DNA of 64,000 nucleotides from Marinobacter maroccanus. Its GTDB lineage: Bacteria; Pseudomonadota; Gammaproteobacteria; Pseudomonadales; Oleiphilaceae. Below the pieces are notes generated by a model, which was not told the origin of the DNA, ran no database searches, and saw nothing but the letters and a program-made list of their open reading frames with translations. The translations under genes and the position numbers were made by a program. This document shows, in pieces, positions 26,410-36,000 of this stretch (its first letter is position 1; every line of letters begins with the position of its first letter). The DNA lies in contig NZ_PSSX01000004.1 of the NCBI RefSeq assembly GCF_002933275.1, positions 186,001 to 250,000 of the forward strand. Direction: 5' to 3'.

Positions 26410-27272
26410 CCGGATGTCAGCCCCCGACGCTGGAAGGACCAGGTACGTATGATTTCGAGTTCATCCACCTCTTGCCGCATTTCGTCCGGAAATGGTGCAA
26501 AAGGCGCGGCCATCCTGACAATGCGTATAGCAGCGTCGTCCAGCACGGTACTGCCAGAAGACTGCAGGATAGCCACCTCTTTAATAGTGCCGTCCTTTTT
26601 CAGCGACACTAGCAATCTCAGTGTGCCATAGATTCCGGCATTGCGCGCCTCAGTCGGGTAATTGATATTACCCACCCGGGTTACCTTGCTCACCCAGTTC
26701 TGAACGTACCAGGCGTTGGTGGACTTGAGCGTGGAGGCAGCGGTAACGCGCATCACTCTGGGTTTGCGGGCATAGGCCTGCTGCTGGGCATCGAAGCGCG
26801 CCTCCAGGCTGGCAATCTCTAGGCTGCGCTCCATCAGGCTCTTTTTCTCCCGCACCGGCAGAGGCTCCTCTTCCGGCCTGGTGCGCTCCTCCGGCTGCTG
26901 AACCTTCTGGCTGGACGAGCTCTCGGTCTGCACCACCTGTTTTTCCTGGCGCGGCTGCGGCTCGGTCTGGGACGGCGGCTCAGGCTGAACCTGAGCCACT
27001 TCAGGCTGACTGACCTCTGCCGGTTGGGGCGTGGTCATTTCCCGAGCCTCTTCCTGGGTGCCGCTGCCTTTCTGACTGGTCTGGGCCAGAAAGTCCGCTT
27101 TCTCCGGGGCTTCTTCGTCGTCAAACTGGGACAGGGTGATTTCCATGGTCTGGGCCGAGGAACGGGGTGACTCAGGCGCAAAGGTGATTCCCAGCACCAC
27201 GATGGCGTGCACCGCCAGCGCCATGAAAAGGGTGAAGGAAAACCGGTCGAAGTCGCTTACCTGAACTGCCAT
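26406..27272 (-). CDS. tonB: TonB-family energy transducer
   Basis: A 288-residue inner-membrane protein with an N-terminal anchor (FSFTLFMALAVHAIVVLGITF). A long P/E/Q-rich periplasmic linker (about 40-190) follows, with a predicted coiled coil. The TonB C-terminal domain is YGTLRLLVSLKKDGTIKEV ... IVRMAAPFAPFP. It delivers proton-motive force to an outer-membrane partner. No exbB/exbD lies nearby. From memory, P. aeruginosa has a tonB3 gene at this same place before gshB and pilG, where it was connected with twitching motility, so a role in pilus biology is plausible. Confidence 0.88.
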   Translation of the reverse strand: MAVQVSDFDRFSFTLFMALAVHAIVVLGITFAPESPRSSAQTMEITLSQFDDEEAPEKADFLAQTSQKGSGTQEEAREMTTPQPAEVSQPEVAQVQPEPPSQTEPQPRQEKQVVQTESSSSQKVQQPEERTRPEEEPLPVREKKSLMERSLEIASLEARFDAQQQAYARKPRVMRVTAASTLKSTNAWYVQNWVSKVTRVGNINYPTEARNAGIYGTLRLLVSLKKDGTIKEVAILQSSGSTVLDDAAIRIVRMAAPFAPFPDEMRQEVDELEIIRTWSFQRRGLTSG

Positions 27273-27320
27273 TCCTGATACGGATCCTGTCGTTAAACCT
27301 GCCCGGTCGCCATTACCGGA

Positions 27321-28274
27321 TTATGCCTGACCCAGGCGCTTTGCAATTGCTTCCATTAACAGACCGCCAATATCGATCCCGAACGCCGCATCGAGTTCCC
27401 GGATACAGGTCGGGCTGGTGACATTGATTTCGGTGAGGTAGTCCCCGATCACGTCCAGGCCGACAAAGATGAGGCCTTTTTCTTTAATCACCGGTGCAAC
27501 CCGCTCGCAGATTTCCCGGTCCCGGGCGGTCAGCTCACGACCCTCACCCCGGCCGCCGGCGGCAAGGTTGCCCCGATTTTCTCCGTGGGACGGTATTCTC
27601 GCAAGGGAATAGGGGACCGGCTCACCGTCGATCAGCAGGATACGCTTGTCGCCATCGCTGATTTCCGGAATGTATTTCTGGGCCATGGCCTGGTGGGTGC
27701 CATAATTGGTGAGAGTTTCGATGATGACCCCCAGGTTGAAATCATTTTCCCGGATCCGGAAGATCGAATGGCCGCCCATCCCGTCCACCGGTTTCATGAT
27801 CACGTCGCCGTGTTTGGCATAGAACTCGCGAAAACGGCTTGCCGAACGGCTGACCAACAGCGGTGGTGTCAGGTCCTCGAACTGCGTGGCAAAGAGTTTC
27901 TCGTTGCAGTCGCGAAGCGTGGATGCCGGGTTAACCACCAGTGCCCCCTGCTGCTCGGCCGCCTCCAGTATATAGGTGGCCATCAGGAATTCCCGATCTA
28001 CCGGCGGGTCCTTGCGCATGAGGATGACGTCCAGGTCGCCCAGCGCCCGGTCCTGGCTCGGGCCGAAGCTGTACCAGTTCTCTGGATCCATGTGGACGGT
28101 CAGGTCGCGGGTATGTGCCATGGCCCGACCACCATCAAGATACATGTCCGGCAGCTCCATGTACTCAATTTCCCAACCACGGTTCTGGGCAGCCAGCAAC
28201 ATGGCCAGTGAGCTGTCTTTCTTGAAGTGGATATCTTCAATCGGATCCATCACGATCCCGAGTCTGACGGTCAT
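27321..28274 (-). CDS. gshB: Glutathione synthetase
   Basis: ATP-grasp enzyme joining gamma-glutamylcysteine and glycine, 317 residues from the ATG at 28274. Markers are the N-terminal MTVRLGIVMDPIEDIHFKKDSS, VIMKPVDGMGGHSIFRI (nucleotide-binding loop), DGDKRILLIDGEPVPYSL, and the glycine-rich lid NRGNLAAGGRGEGRELT, ending with INVTSPTCIRELD. A longer frame to 28307 lacks support. It is divergent from pilG. Confidence 0.97.
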   Translation of the reverse strand: MTVRLGIVMDPIEDIHFKKDSSLAMLLAAQNRGWEIEYMELPDMYLDGGRAMAHTRDLTVHMDPENWYSFGPSQDRALGDLDVILMRKDPPVDREFLMATYILEAAEQQGALVVNPASTLRDCNEKLFATQFEDLTPPLLVSRSASRFREFYAKHGDVIMKPVDGMGGHSIFRIRENDFNLGVIIETLTNYGTHQAMAQKYIPEISDGDKRILLIDGEPVPYSLARIPSHGENRGNLAAGGRGEGRELTARDREICERVAPVIKEKGLIFVGLDVIGDYLTEINVTSPTCIRELDAAFGIDIGGLLMEAIAKRLGQA

Positions 28275-28467
28275 GGGCGTTCCTGCACTCCTGAGGGTTA
28301 AAAACACGAACCGGTCTGCAGAGCGGACCGGGCATTAAGTGCTATGCTTTGAAATCAGATGGTATTGTACCCGAGCTGCAAATGCATCCGGAGAAATCCT
28401 CAGTCAGTTACGTGACGTTGCGGGCAGAAGTACATTTGGTCACAAACTAATACTTTTTATCCGGCCA

Positions 28468-28497
28468 TTGATAATCTATAAATGAGCGGGGTTTATA
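28468..28497 (+). promoter_or_regulatory. Putative promoter of the pil-chp operon
   Basis: TTGATA (28468-28473), an 18-bp spacer and TTTATA (28492-28497) lie 75 bases before pilG. Between them and pilG is a small AT-rich hairpin (TTAAAAC, CCCC loop, GTTTTAA, 28518-28535). The promoter call rests on hexamers alone. Confidence 0.4.
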
Positions 28498-28571
28498 GAA
28501 GAACCTTAAGGTTTGTGTTAAAACCCCCGTTTTAAAATAACGACAGTCGCTGAGCGCAAGGCAGTTGGACA

Positions 28572-28964
28572 ATGGATGACAACTTCGAGAATTTGAAGAT
28601 CATGGTGATCGACGACAGTAAAACCATACGTCGCACCGCAGAAACCCTTCTGAAAAAGGTCGGCTGTGAGGTCATCACCGCGACTGACGGCTTTGACGCT
28701 CTTGCCAAGATTGCCGATTCCCAGCCGGACATCATTTTTGTTGATATCATGATGCCCCGCCTGGACGGCTACCAGACCTGCGCACTTATCAAGAACAATT
28801 CCTCCTTCAAAAAGACGCCGGTTATCATGCTCTCCAGCAAGGACGGGCTGTTCGACAAGGCCAAGGGCCGTATCGTCGGCTCGGACCAGTATCTGACCAA
28901 ACCGTTCAGTAAGGATGAGCTGCTCAATACCATCCGCCAATACGTTCCACAGGCGGAACAGTAA
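28572..28964 (+). CDS. pilG: Response regulator PilG
   Basis: A 130-residue stand-alone receiver domain of the type IV pilus chemosensory system. Acidic pocket D14/D15, phosphorylation site D58 (DIIFVDIMMPRLDG) and K110 (YLTKPFS) are present. PilG is CheY-like and promotes pilus extension through ChpA phosphotransfer. It is the first gene of a cluster pilG-pilH-pilI-pilJ-pilK-chpA-chpB-chpC. Confidence 0.96.
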   Translation: MDDNFENLKIMVIDDSKTIRRTAETLLKKVGCEVITATDGFDALAKIADSQPDIIFVDIMMPRLDGYQTCALIKNNSSFKKTPVIMLSSKDGLFDKAKGRIVGSDQYLTKPFSKDELLNTIRQYVPQAEQ

Positions 28965-28996
28965 ACCTGCTGACCCCAAGAACCATCGAGGAAACC

Positions 28997-29359
28997 ATGG
29001 CCCGCATTCTGATTGTTGACGATTCCCCTACCGAGGTTAAGAAAATTTCCACGATCCTGGAAAAGCACCAGCACGAAGTGCTGACCGCCGACAACGGCGC
29101 AGACGGTGTTGCCAAGGCCCGTGCCGAAACCCCGGATCTGGTTCTGATGGATGTGGTTATGCCCGGCCTCAACGGCTTCCAGGCAACCCGCCAACTGACC
29201 CGCGCACCAGAAACCGCTTCCATCCCGGTGATCATCGTAACCACCAAGGATCAGGAAACTGACCGCGTGTGGGGCACCCGCCAGGGCGCCAAGGGTTACC
29301 TGGTCAAACCGGTTAACGAAGACGACCTGATCAAAACAATCAACAGTCTGATTGCCTGA
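28997..29359 (+). CDS. pilH: Response regulator PilH
   Basis: A second CheY-like receiver, 120 residues, with D52 in LVLMDVVMPGLNG and K104 in YLVKPVNEDD. In the Pil/Chp pathway PilH competes with PilG for phosphate and favours retraction. It follows pilG by 32 bases with its own ribosome site (CGAGGAAACC). Confidence 0.96.
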   Translation: MARILIVDDSPTEVKKISTILEKHQHEVLTADNGADGVAKARAETPDLVLMDVVMPGLNGFQATRQLTRAPETASIPVIIVTTKDQETDRVWGTRQGAKGYLVKPVNEDDLIKTINSLIA

Positions 29360-29379
29360 TCCCCAACCGTGGAGTACGC

Positions 29380-29925
29380 ATGTCCGCCCAGGCCGCCCCT
29401 TTTGCTGTTCTGACGGATATCGCCGCACGCAGCCGGTCCCTGGCTGCCGGCCTGCCGGAACAACAGGAAGCCGTTGAACTGTGGAACGGCATCGGTTTCG
29501 TTCTCGCAGGTGAACGCTACGTTGCCCCCATGGGCGAAGTTACTGAAATCCTCCATGTCCCCCGGTTCACCCACATACCGGGGGTTCGCCCGTTTCTGCT
29601 TGGCGCAGCCAATGTCCGCGGCCGTCTCCTGCCCCTGGTTGATCTCGCCGGCTTTTTCGATATTCCCCGCTCATCCCGAAGCCAGCGTGAGCGGCGAGTG
29701 CTGGTTGTTGAACAGGGCGATATTTTCAGCGGGCTGGTGGTCGACAGTGTCCTGGGCATGCAGTACTTCGCGACTGACAGTTTCAAGGATTCGCCTGAAG
29801 GCGTACCTGAAAACGTTCGACCGTTTGTCTCAGGCGGTTATGAACGCAACGAGGAAGTCTGGAAAGTGTTTTCGGCCGTCGACCTGCTCGAGGACGAACG
29901 ATTTCTGGACGTCGCACAGTGGTAA
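29380..29925 (+). CDS. pilI: CheW-like coupling protein PilI
   Basis: A 181-residue CheW-domain adaptor linking the receptor PilJ to the kinase ChpA. The domain includes FVLAGERYVAPMGEVTEILHVPRFTHIPGV, the NVRGRLLPLVDLAGFF core and VLGMQYF. GGAG precedes the ATG. Confidence 0.95.
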   Translation: MSAQAAPFAVLTDIAARSRSLAAGLPEQQEAVELWNGIGFVLAGERYVAPMGEVTEILHVPRFTHIPGVRPFLLGAANVRGRLLPLVDLAGFFDIPRSSRSQRERRVLVVEQGDIFSGLVVDSVLGMQYFATDSFKDSPEGVPENVRPFVSGGYERNEEVWKVFSAVDLLEDERFLDVAQW

Positions 29926-30016
29926 GGGTGGTGACAATGGCAGGAACATCACCCTGACCGCCTGAAACCCGAAAAAACAAACTTGCCAATTTCTTGAAGA
30001 GGCCGGGAGCCAGAAA

Positions 30017-32092
30017 ATGAAGAACAGAGCCGGAAGACTCAGTATGGGACAGGGAGGCAACAAGCTGGTTGCCGGCCTGATCGCCGCGCTGATCGCACTC
30101 ACCATCCTGCTCGTTGTCGTGCTGTTCATTATCAACAAAGACAGCCAGAACGATCAGGAATACATCGCCAACACCGCCGAGCTGAGGGTGCTCTCTCAGG
30201 AGATTGCGAAGAACGCGACCGAGGCTGCCGGCGGTACCGCCGAGGCCTTCAACCAGCTGCGCCGCTCCCGTGACGAATTCCAGCAGCTCTGGACCAACGT
30301 AACCGAGGGTAACCCGGAAACCGGTCTGCCACCGAGTGAACTGGCCCAGCAGAGTGGCGTTCAGGAAAACTGGAACACCGTGCGGGAAAACGCCGACAGC
30401 ATCCTCTCTACCCAGGATGCGGTACTCGGCCTGCACGAGGTTGCCCGGACCCTGAACGAAACCATCCCGCAGTTGCAGGTTGAGTACGACGATATCGTAC
30501 AGATCCTGCTCGACAACGACGCACCCGCCGAACAGATCGCACTGGCCCAGCGCCAATCCCTGCTGGCGGAACGTATTGTTCGCTCGGTCAACAACGTACT
30601 TTCCGGTGACGAGGACGCGGTTATTGCCGCCGACCGTTTCGGTCGTGATGCAAGCCTGTTCGGACGAGTGCTCGAAGGCCAGCTGAACGGCAACCCGGCC
30701 ATGGGCATCTCCAGGGTTAACGATGATGATGCCGTTTACGGTCTCGAAGCCGTCGATGAACTGTTCCAGTTCGTTTCCCAGAACGTAGACGCGATCCTTG
30801 AAGCCTCTCCCGACCTCTTCAAGGTTCGTACTGCTGCCAGCGACATCTTCCAGAATTCCGAGATCCTGCTTTCCGAGCTGTCTGTTCTGGCCGAGAACTT
30901 CCGGACCCAGTCCGGCTCGCGACTGGTCAGCCCGACCCTCGCCTTTGCCATCCTGGCCGCCATGGTTGCGATCGTTGTATTCATCGGTCTCGCCCTGTAC
31001 CGCGAAGCGCAGGCCCGACTGGCTACTACCCAGGAGCAGAACGAGCAGAACCAGAACGCGATCCTGCGACTGCTGGACGAACTGGCCGACCTGGCTGATG
31101 GCGACCTGACCACCGAGGCCACGGTAACCGAGGACTTCACCGGTGCCATCGCCGACTCCATCAACTACGCGATCGACCAGATGCGCGGGCTGGTGCAGGC
31201 GATTCGTGGTACCGCCGTACGGGTAGCGTCCGCGGCCCAGGAAACCCAGGCCACGGCCATGCACCTTGCCGATGCTTCCGAGCACCAGGCCCAGGAAATT
31301 GCCGGCGCCTCCGCCGCGGTTAACGAGATGGCTGTGTCCATCGACCAGGTATCCTCGAACGCTGCCGAATCCTCTGCGGTTGCGGAGCGGTCGGTTGCGA
31401 TCGCGAAGAAAGGCGCGGAAGTGGTACAGAACACCATCCGTGGCATGGACAACATCCGTGAACAGATCCAGGAAACCTCCAAGCGGATCAAGCGTCTGGG
31501 TGAGTCTTCCCAGGAAATCGGTGACATCGTATCCCTGATCAACGACATCGCCGACCAGACCAACATCCTGTCCCTGAACGCAGCGATCCAGGCGTCCATG
31601 GCCGGTGACGCGGGCCGGGGCTTCGCAGTTGTTGCGGACGAAGTTCAGCGACTGGCGGAACGTTCCTCCGCGGCTACCAAGCAGATTGAAGCGCTGGTTA
31701 AGACGATCCAGTCGGACACCAACGAAGCGGTTATCTCCATGGAACACACCACCGCCGAGGTGGTCCGTGGTGCCCGTCTGGCCCAGGACGCGGGTATCGC
31801 TCTCGAGGAAATCGAGAACGTATCCATGTCTCTGGCGGAACTGATCCAGAACATCTCCAACGCCGCACGTCAGCAGTCCTCGTCGGCCGCTCACATTTCC
31901 AACACCATGAACGTTATCCAGGAAATCACGTCCCAGACTTCCTCCGGTACCAATGCGACCGCGAAGTCCATCGGTAACCTGGCAGAAATGGCGTCCGAGC
32001 TGCGGTCTTCCGTTGCCGGCTTCACCTTGCCGGAAGAAGACGTGGCGGATCAGGAAGAAGAGGAAGATAGCGACGTTCCGGTGGTGGGCTGA
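30017..32092 (+). CDS. pilJ: Pilus chemoreceptor PilJ (methyl-accepting protein)
   Basis: A 691-residue receptor. Transmembrane helices lie near residues 17-39 and 309-331, bracketing a large periplasmic domain that in PilJ proteins contains two helical PilJ modules. A HAMP-like region and a long methyl-accepting coiled coil follow; the hairpin tip is DQTNILSLNAAIQASMAGDAGRGFAVVADEVQRLAERS split over about residues 510-550. The C-terminus is acidic (EEDVADQEEEEDSD). It senses a pilus-related signal and feeds PilI/ChpA. The strong codon bias produces a 783-codon open frame on the other strand, which is not a gene. Confidence 0.96.
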   Translation: MKNRAGRLSMGQGGNKLVAGLIAALIALTILLVVVLFIINKDSQNDQEYIANTAELRVLSQEIAKNATEAAGGTAEAFNQLRRSRDEFQQLWTNVTEGNPETGLPPSELAQQSGVQENWNTVRENADSILSTQDAVLGLHEVARTLNETIPQLQVEYDDIVQILLDNDAPAEQIALAQRQSLLAERIVRSVNNVLSGDEDAVIAADRFGRDASLFGRVLEGQLNGNPAMGISRVNDDDAVYGLEAVDELFQFVSQNVDAILEASPDLFKVRTAASDIFQNSEILLSELSVLAENFRTQSGSRLVSPTLAFAILAAMVAIVVFIGLALYREAQARLATTQEQNEQNQNAILRLLDELADLADGDLTTEATVTEDFTGAIADSINYAIDQMRGLVQAIRGTAVRVASAAQETQATAMHLADASEHQAQEIAGASAAVNEMAVSIDQVSSNAAESSAVAERSVAIAKKGAEVVQNTIRGMDNIREQIQETSKRIKRLGESSQEIGDIVSLINDIADQTNILSLNAAIQASMAGDAGRGFAVVADEVQRLAERSSAATKQIEALVKTIQSDTNEAVISMEHTTAEVVRGARLAQDAGIALEEIENVSMSLAELIQNISNAARQQSSSAAHISNTMNVIQEITSQTSSGTNATAKSIGNLAEMASELRSSVAGFTLPEEDVADQEEEEDSDVPVVG

Positions 32093-32119
32093 TTTCCGTT
32101 CCAGGGCTGTTGACGGTTT

Positions 32120-33019
32120 ATGGCGCAAATGCATAACAACCTGTCACCTGCCGAGGGCATCTGGTCACTGCGCCGACTCCCGGATATGGACGAGGCGCAG
32201 TTCAGCCAGTGGCAAACCCTGCTGGAACACCGAACCGGCATAACCCTGTCCGCCGAGCGCCGTTCGTTTCTGGAAACGAATCTCGGCATCCGGATGCGGG
32301 AAATCGGTTGCAGCAGCTATCAGGCCTATTACGAGAAAATCGTATCCGGGCCCGATGCGATCAGGGAATGGTCAACGCTGGTGGATCGGCTCACGGTTCA
32401 GGAAACCCGGTTTTTCCGGGATCCCGATGCCTTCCGGCTGGTTTCCGACTATGTCCTGACCCGGCCACGGGAGCAGCTGAAAAAGCGCCCCCTGGAGGCC
32501 TGGAGTGTTGGATGTTCCACCGGTGAAGAGCCTTACACCCTGGCAATGGTGCTGAATGAATGCATGAGTCAGCTGGCGTTGCAGCCGCTGTTTGGTGTCA
32601 CCGGCTCTGACATCAGCAAGCCGGTGATCGAGAAGGCCAGGAACGGCCAGTTCAATCCCCGCAAACTGCTGGGAATGGACGAAGACATGAAATCCCGGTA
32701 TTTCCGCCCGGCCGAGCGGAATACCGTAGAAATTGTGAACAGCATCCGTGACAGGGTGTGCTTTACCAGACTGAATGTTCTGGATCTTGATAAGGCACCC
32801 ATGCACGGGATGAACATTATCTTCTGCCAGAATCTGCTGATTTATTTCCGTCGCTGGCGCCGACGGGAAATTGTCAAGCGACTTGCAGAGCGGCTGGCGC
32901 CCGGGGGGTTGCTGGTTCTGGGCCAGGGAGAGCTGACCGACTGGCAGCCTCCCGGGTTACAGAGAGTCCCCTCGGAACATGTGCTGGCGTGGATCAAACG
33001 CCAGACTGACGAAGAATAA
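32120..33019 (+). CDS. pilK: Chemotaxis methyltransferase PilK (CheR family)
   Basis: A 299-residue SAM-dependent glutamate methyltransferase that should adapt PilJ. The N-terminal helical domain precedes LTVQETRFFRDPDAF. The SAM-binding loop is GCSTGEEPYTLAMVL (about 131-145), followed by VTGSDISKPVIEKA and IIFCQNLLIYF. The ribosome site before 32120 is weak, so the start is not certain. Confidence 0.95.
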   Translation: MAQMHNNLSPAEGIWSLRRLPDMDEAQFSQWQTLLEHRTGITLSAERRSFLETNLGIRMREIGCSSYQAYYEKIVSGPDAIREWSTLVDRLTVQETRFFRDPDAFRLVSDYVLTRPREQLKKRPLEAWSVGCSTGEEPYTLAMVLNECMSQLALQPLFGVTGSDISKPVIEKARNGQFNPRKLLGMDEDMKSRYFRPAERNTVEIVNSIRDRVCFTRLNVLDLDKAPMHGMNIIFCQNLLIYFRRWRRREIVKRLAERLAPGGLLVLGQGELTDWQPPGLQRVPSEHVLAWIKRQTDEE

Positions 33020-33030
33020 CCGGAGTGGTT

Positions 33031-36000
33031 ATGGGCAATCACCATGACAGCATCGCCCTCGACTGGGTTCGGGGCGAGATACAGGACACGCTGACCCAGG
33101 GTCAGCATGCACTGGAAGCGTATGTCGAGAATCGTGACGACACCGCGCGCCTGCGCTTCTGCCTGAATTATCTCCATCAGGTGCACGGCACCCTGCAAAT
33201 GGTCGAGCTCTACGGTGCAGCCCTGCTCACCGAGGAAATGGAAAAGCTCACCCAGGCCGTGCTCAACGAAACCGTTGCCAATACCGACGAAGCCGTTGAA
33301 GTCCTGATGCAGGCCATCCTGCAGCTGCCCCAATACCTTGAGCATCTGGCCAGCAGCCAGGACGATTTTCCGATGGTGCTGCTGCCACTGCTCAACGACC
33401 TCCGGGCCGCCCGCGGCGAATCCCTGCTGTCTGATACCTCGTTGTTCAAACCGGACCTGGCTCCCTCACGCATCACCGTGACCGGGAAAGTATCCCAGCG
33501 CCTGCAAGACCCGACGGTTCTGGGCCACATCCGCAAGCTGCGCCAGATGTACCAGTTTGCGCTGGCCGGCGTCATCCGGGAAGCGGATCTCGATGCCCAT
33601 TTCGAGTACATGCAGAAGGTGATTCAACGACTGATCCGTCTGTGCCAGAAAACGCCCCGGGGCGAGCTCTGGAAAGCGGCCAGTGCGTTCGTGGAAACAC
33701 TGCAGGCACACGTCAATCCGGTGAATGCTGCGGTGAAATCCCTGCTCAGGGAACTGGACAGCGAAATCCGCCGACTGACCGACGAGCATGCGGATATCCT
33801 TCAGCAACCGGCCCCGGAAGCGCTGCTCAAACACCTGCTCTACTATGTCGCCCGTGCCCGGGATCTGGATTCACCCCAGGTCAGCGCCCTGCGGGACGCC
33901 TACCGTCTGAACCAGGCATTACCTTCGGAAGACGACGTTGATGCCGCCCGAACCCGGGTATCCGGTCCGGGTCGGGATGCCATTCATTCCGTTGTCGGCG
34001 CACTCAACGAAGAGCTGGCCAAACTCAAGGATCAGCTTGACCTGTTTGTTCGCTCAGAGCTGCGTCAGAACAGTGAGCTTGAAGACCTGCTGCCGGGTCT
34101 GCGTCAGGTGGCCAATACCCTCGCGGTGCTGGGGCTGGGCATACCGCGGAAAGTGGTTACCGAGCAGGTCGAACTGGTTGAAAAACTCAGCGCCCAGACC
34201 GAACAGGTCGATGATGGCACTCTGATGGACATCGCCGGCGCGCTGCTTTATGTCGAAGCCAGTCTCGCCGGCCTGGATAGTGAAGGGCAACACGAGTCGT
34301 CCTCAGAAGAGGCCTCCGATGCCCCGGTGAACCTTGGTTCCAGGGAACTTGGCGAAGCCAGTGGCGCGCTGCTCCGGGAATCCCGGAACACCCTGGAACA
34401 GGTTAAATCCGCCATCGTGAATTTCATTGCCTCGCAATGGGATACCCGAGAGATTGAACACGTTCCAGGTCTGCTGCACAGCATTCGCGGTGGCCTCAGC
34501 CTGATCCCGCTGGATCGGGTTGCCGGCATGCTGGCCTCGGCCGAACGCTACATTACCGATGTGCTGCTGAGCAGCAAACAGGTTCCGGACTGGAAGCAGC
34601 TGGATATCCTGGCCGATGCGGTCACCAGCATCGAGTATTACCTCGAGCGCCTGGCCGACGGGATTGGCGAAAACGACTCGATCCTGAAAGTTGCGGAAGA
34701 CAGTCTCACATCCCTCGGTTTCCCGGTAGGGGCCGAACCCACCTGGACGGAAACCACCGCGGAGGATGTACCCGTCGTAGAGTCGGTTGAAGAGCAACCG
34801 GAGACCACCGCTGCGGCCGCCGAAGAAACCAAGAGCTCGGATGCGGAGCTTCTGGACGATGAGATTCTCGGCATTTTCGTAGAGGAAGCCGAGGAGGTTC
34901 TCGAAACCATCCATGAATTCTATCCCCGGCTGCGCCAGAATCACGATGATCGTGAAGCGCTCACCGAGGTCCGTCGTGCCTTCCACACGCTCAAGGGCAG
35001 CGGACGGCTTGTTGGCGCAACCAGTATTGGCGAGCTGGCATGGTCTGTGGAGAACCTGCTGAATCGCGTGATTGATCAGACCATTCGCCCCACCGACGAC
35101 ATGTTTAACCTGGTGGACGAAGTCAATGCCCGCATTCCCTCGCTGATCCGTGAGTTCAAGGAAGGCCAGACTGCAGGCGACGTTGAAGCGCTCATCAGTC
35201 GTGCCGAAGCCATGGCGACGACCCGTCGTACTGACGATGAGGCCGGAGAGGCACCGGAAGTTCCCGAGGTGGAAGACACTGCGGCCGATTCGCAAGAGGA
35301 AGCACAGGTAACAGAGTCACCCACTGAGGAAAAAGACACCGCCGAGGCCGCATCTGAAGAGTCCTTCGACGAAGACGACCTGATTGACGATGAAATACTC
35401 GAAATCTTCGTCGAAGAAGCCGGTGAGGTACTGGACACCATTCGTGAATACCTGCCGATGCTTCTGCGCCAGCACGATGACCGCAGTGCTCTGTCGGAAG
35501 TCCGCCGTGCCTTCCACACACTGAAAGGCAGTGGCCGTATGGTTGGCGCGCTGGTCGTGGGTGAGCTGGCCTGGTCGGTGGAAAATATGCTGAACCGCGT
35601 CATCGACGGCAGCATTTTCATGAACGATGACATTGCCGGCCTGCTGGAGGATGTCACCGCCAATCTGCCGGCCCTGGTCGAGGATTTTGAAAAGCGCCGG
35701 GCGCCGTCGGTGGATACCTCCAATCTGGAAGCCCGCGCCAATGCCCTGGCCAACGGCGAGATTCCCGATGCCAGCATGATGCCCGCTGCCGAGTCGGATG
35801 GTTCCGAAGCAGAAGGCGAGACCGGCACCGCTGTCGCAGAGACCGATGCCTCTGAAGAGGATGCGGTCGACCCGGTATTGCTGGACATTTTTGAAAGCGA
35901 AACCGAGACCCACCTGCAGACGCTGAAAGACTTCCTCTCGGCAGCGGGCGACAAAACCACCGTTGCCTACACCGATGATCTTTCCCGGGCCCTGCATACG

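Noticed and set aside
28518-28535. TTAAAAC-CCCC-GTTTTAA hairpin in the pilG leader as a terminator
   Set aside because: The stem is AT-rich with only one GC pair and no clean T run after it, too weak for intrinsic termination.
29783-32134. A 783-codon open frame on the minus strand across pilJ
   Set aside because: It is antisense to a clear methyl-accepting receptor and has a G/H/V/D-rich composition typical of reverse reading in strongly biased GC-rich genes. It has no recognisable domain. Similar long antisense frames over pckA (15574-16974), copA (54920-56560) and chpA are rejected for the same reason.
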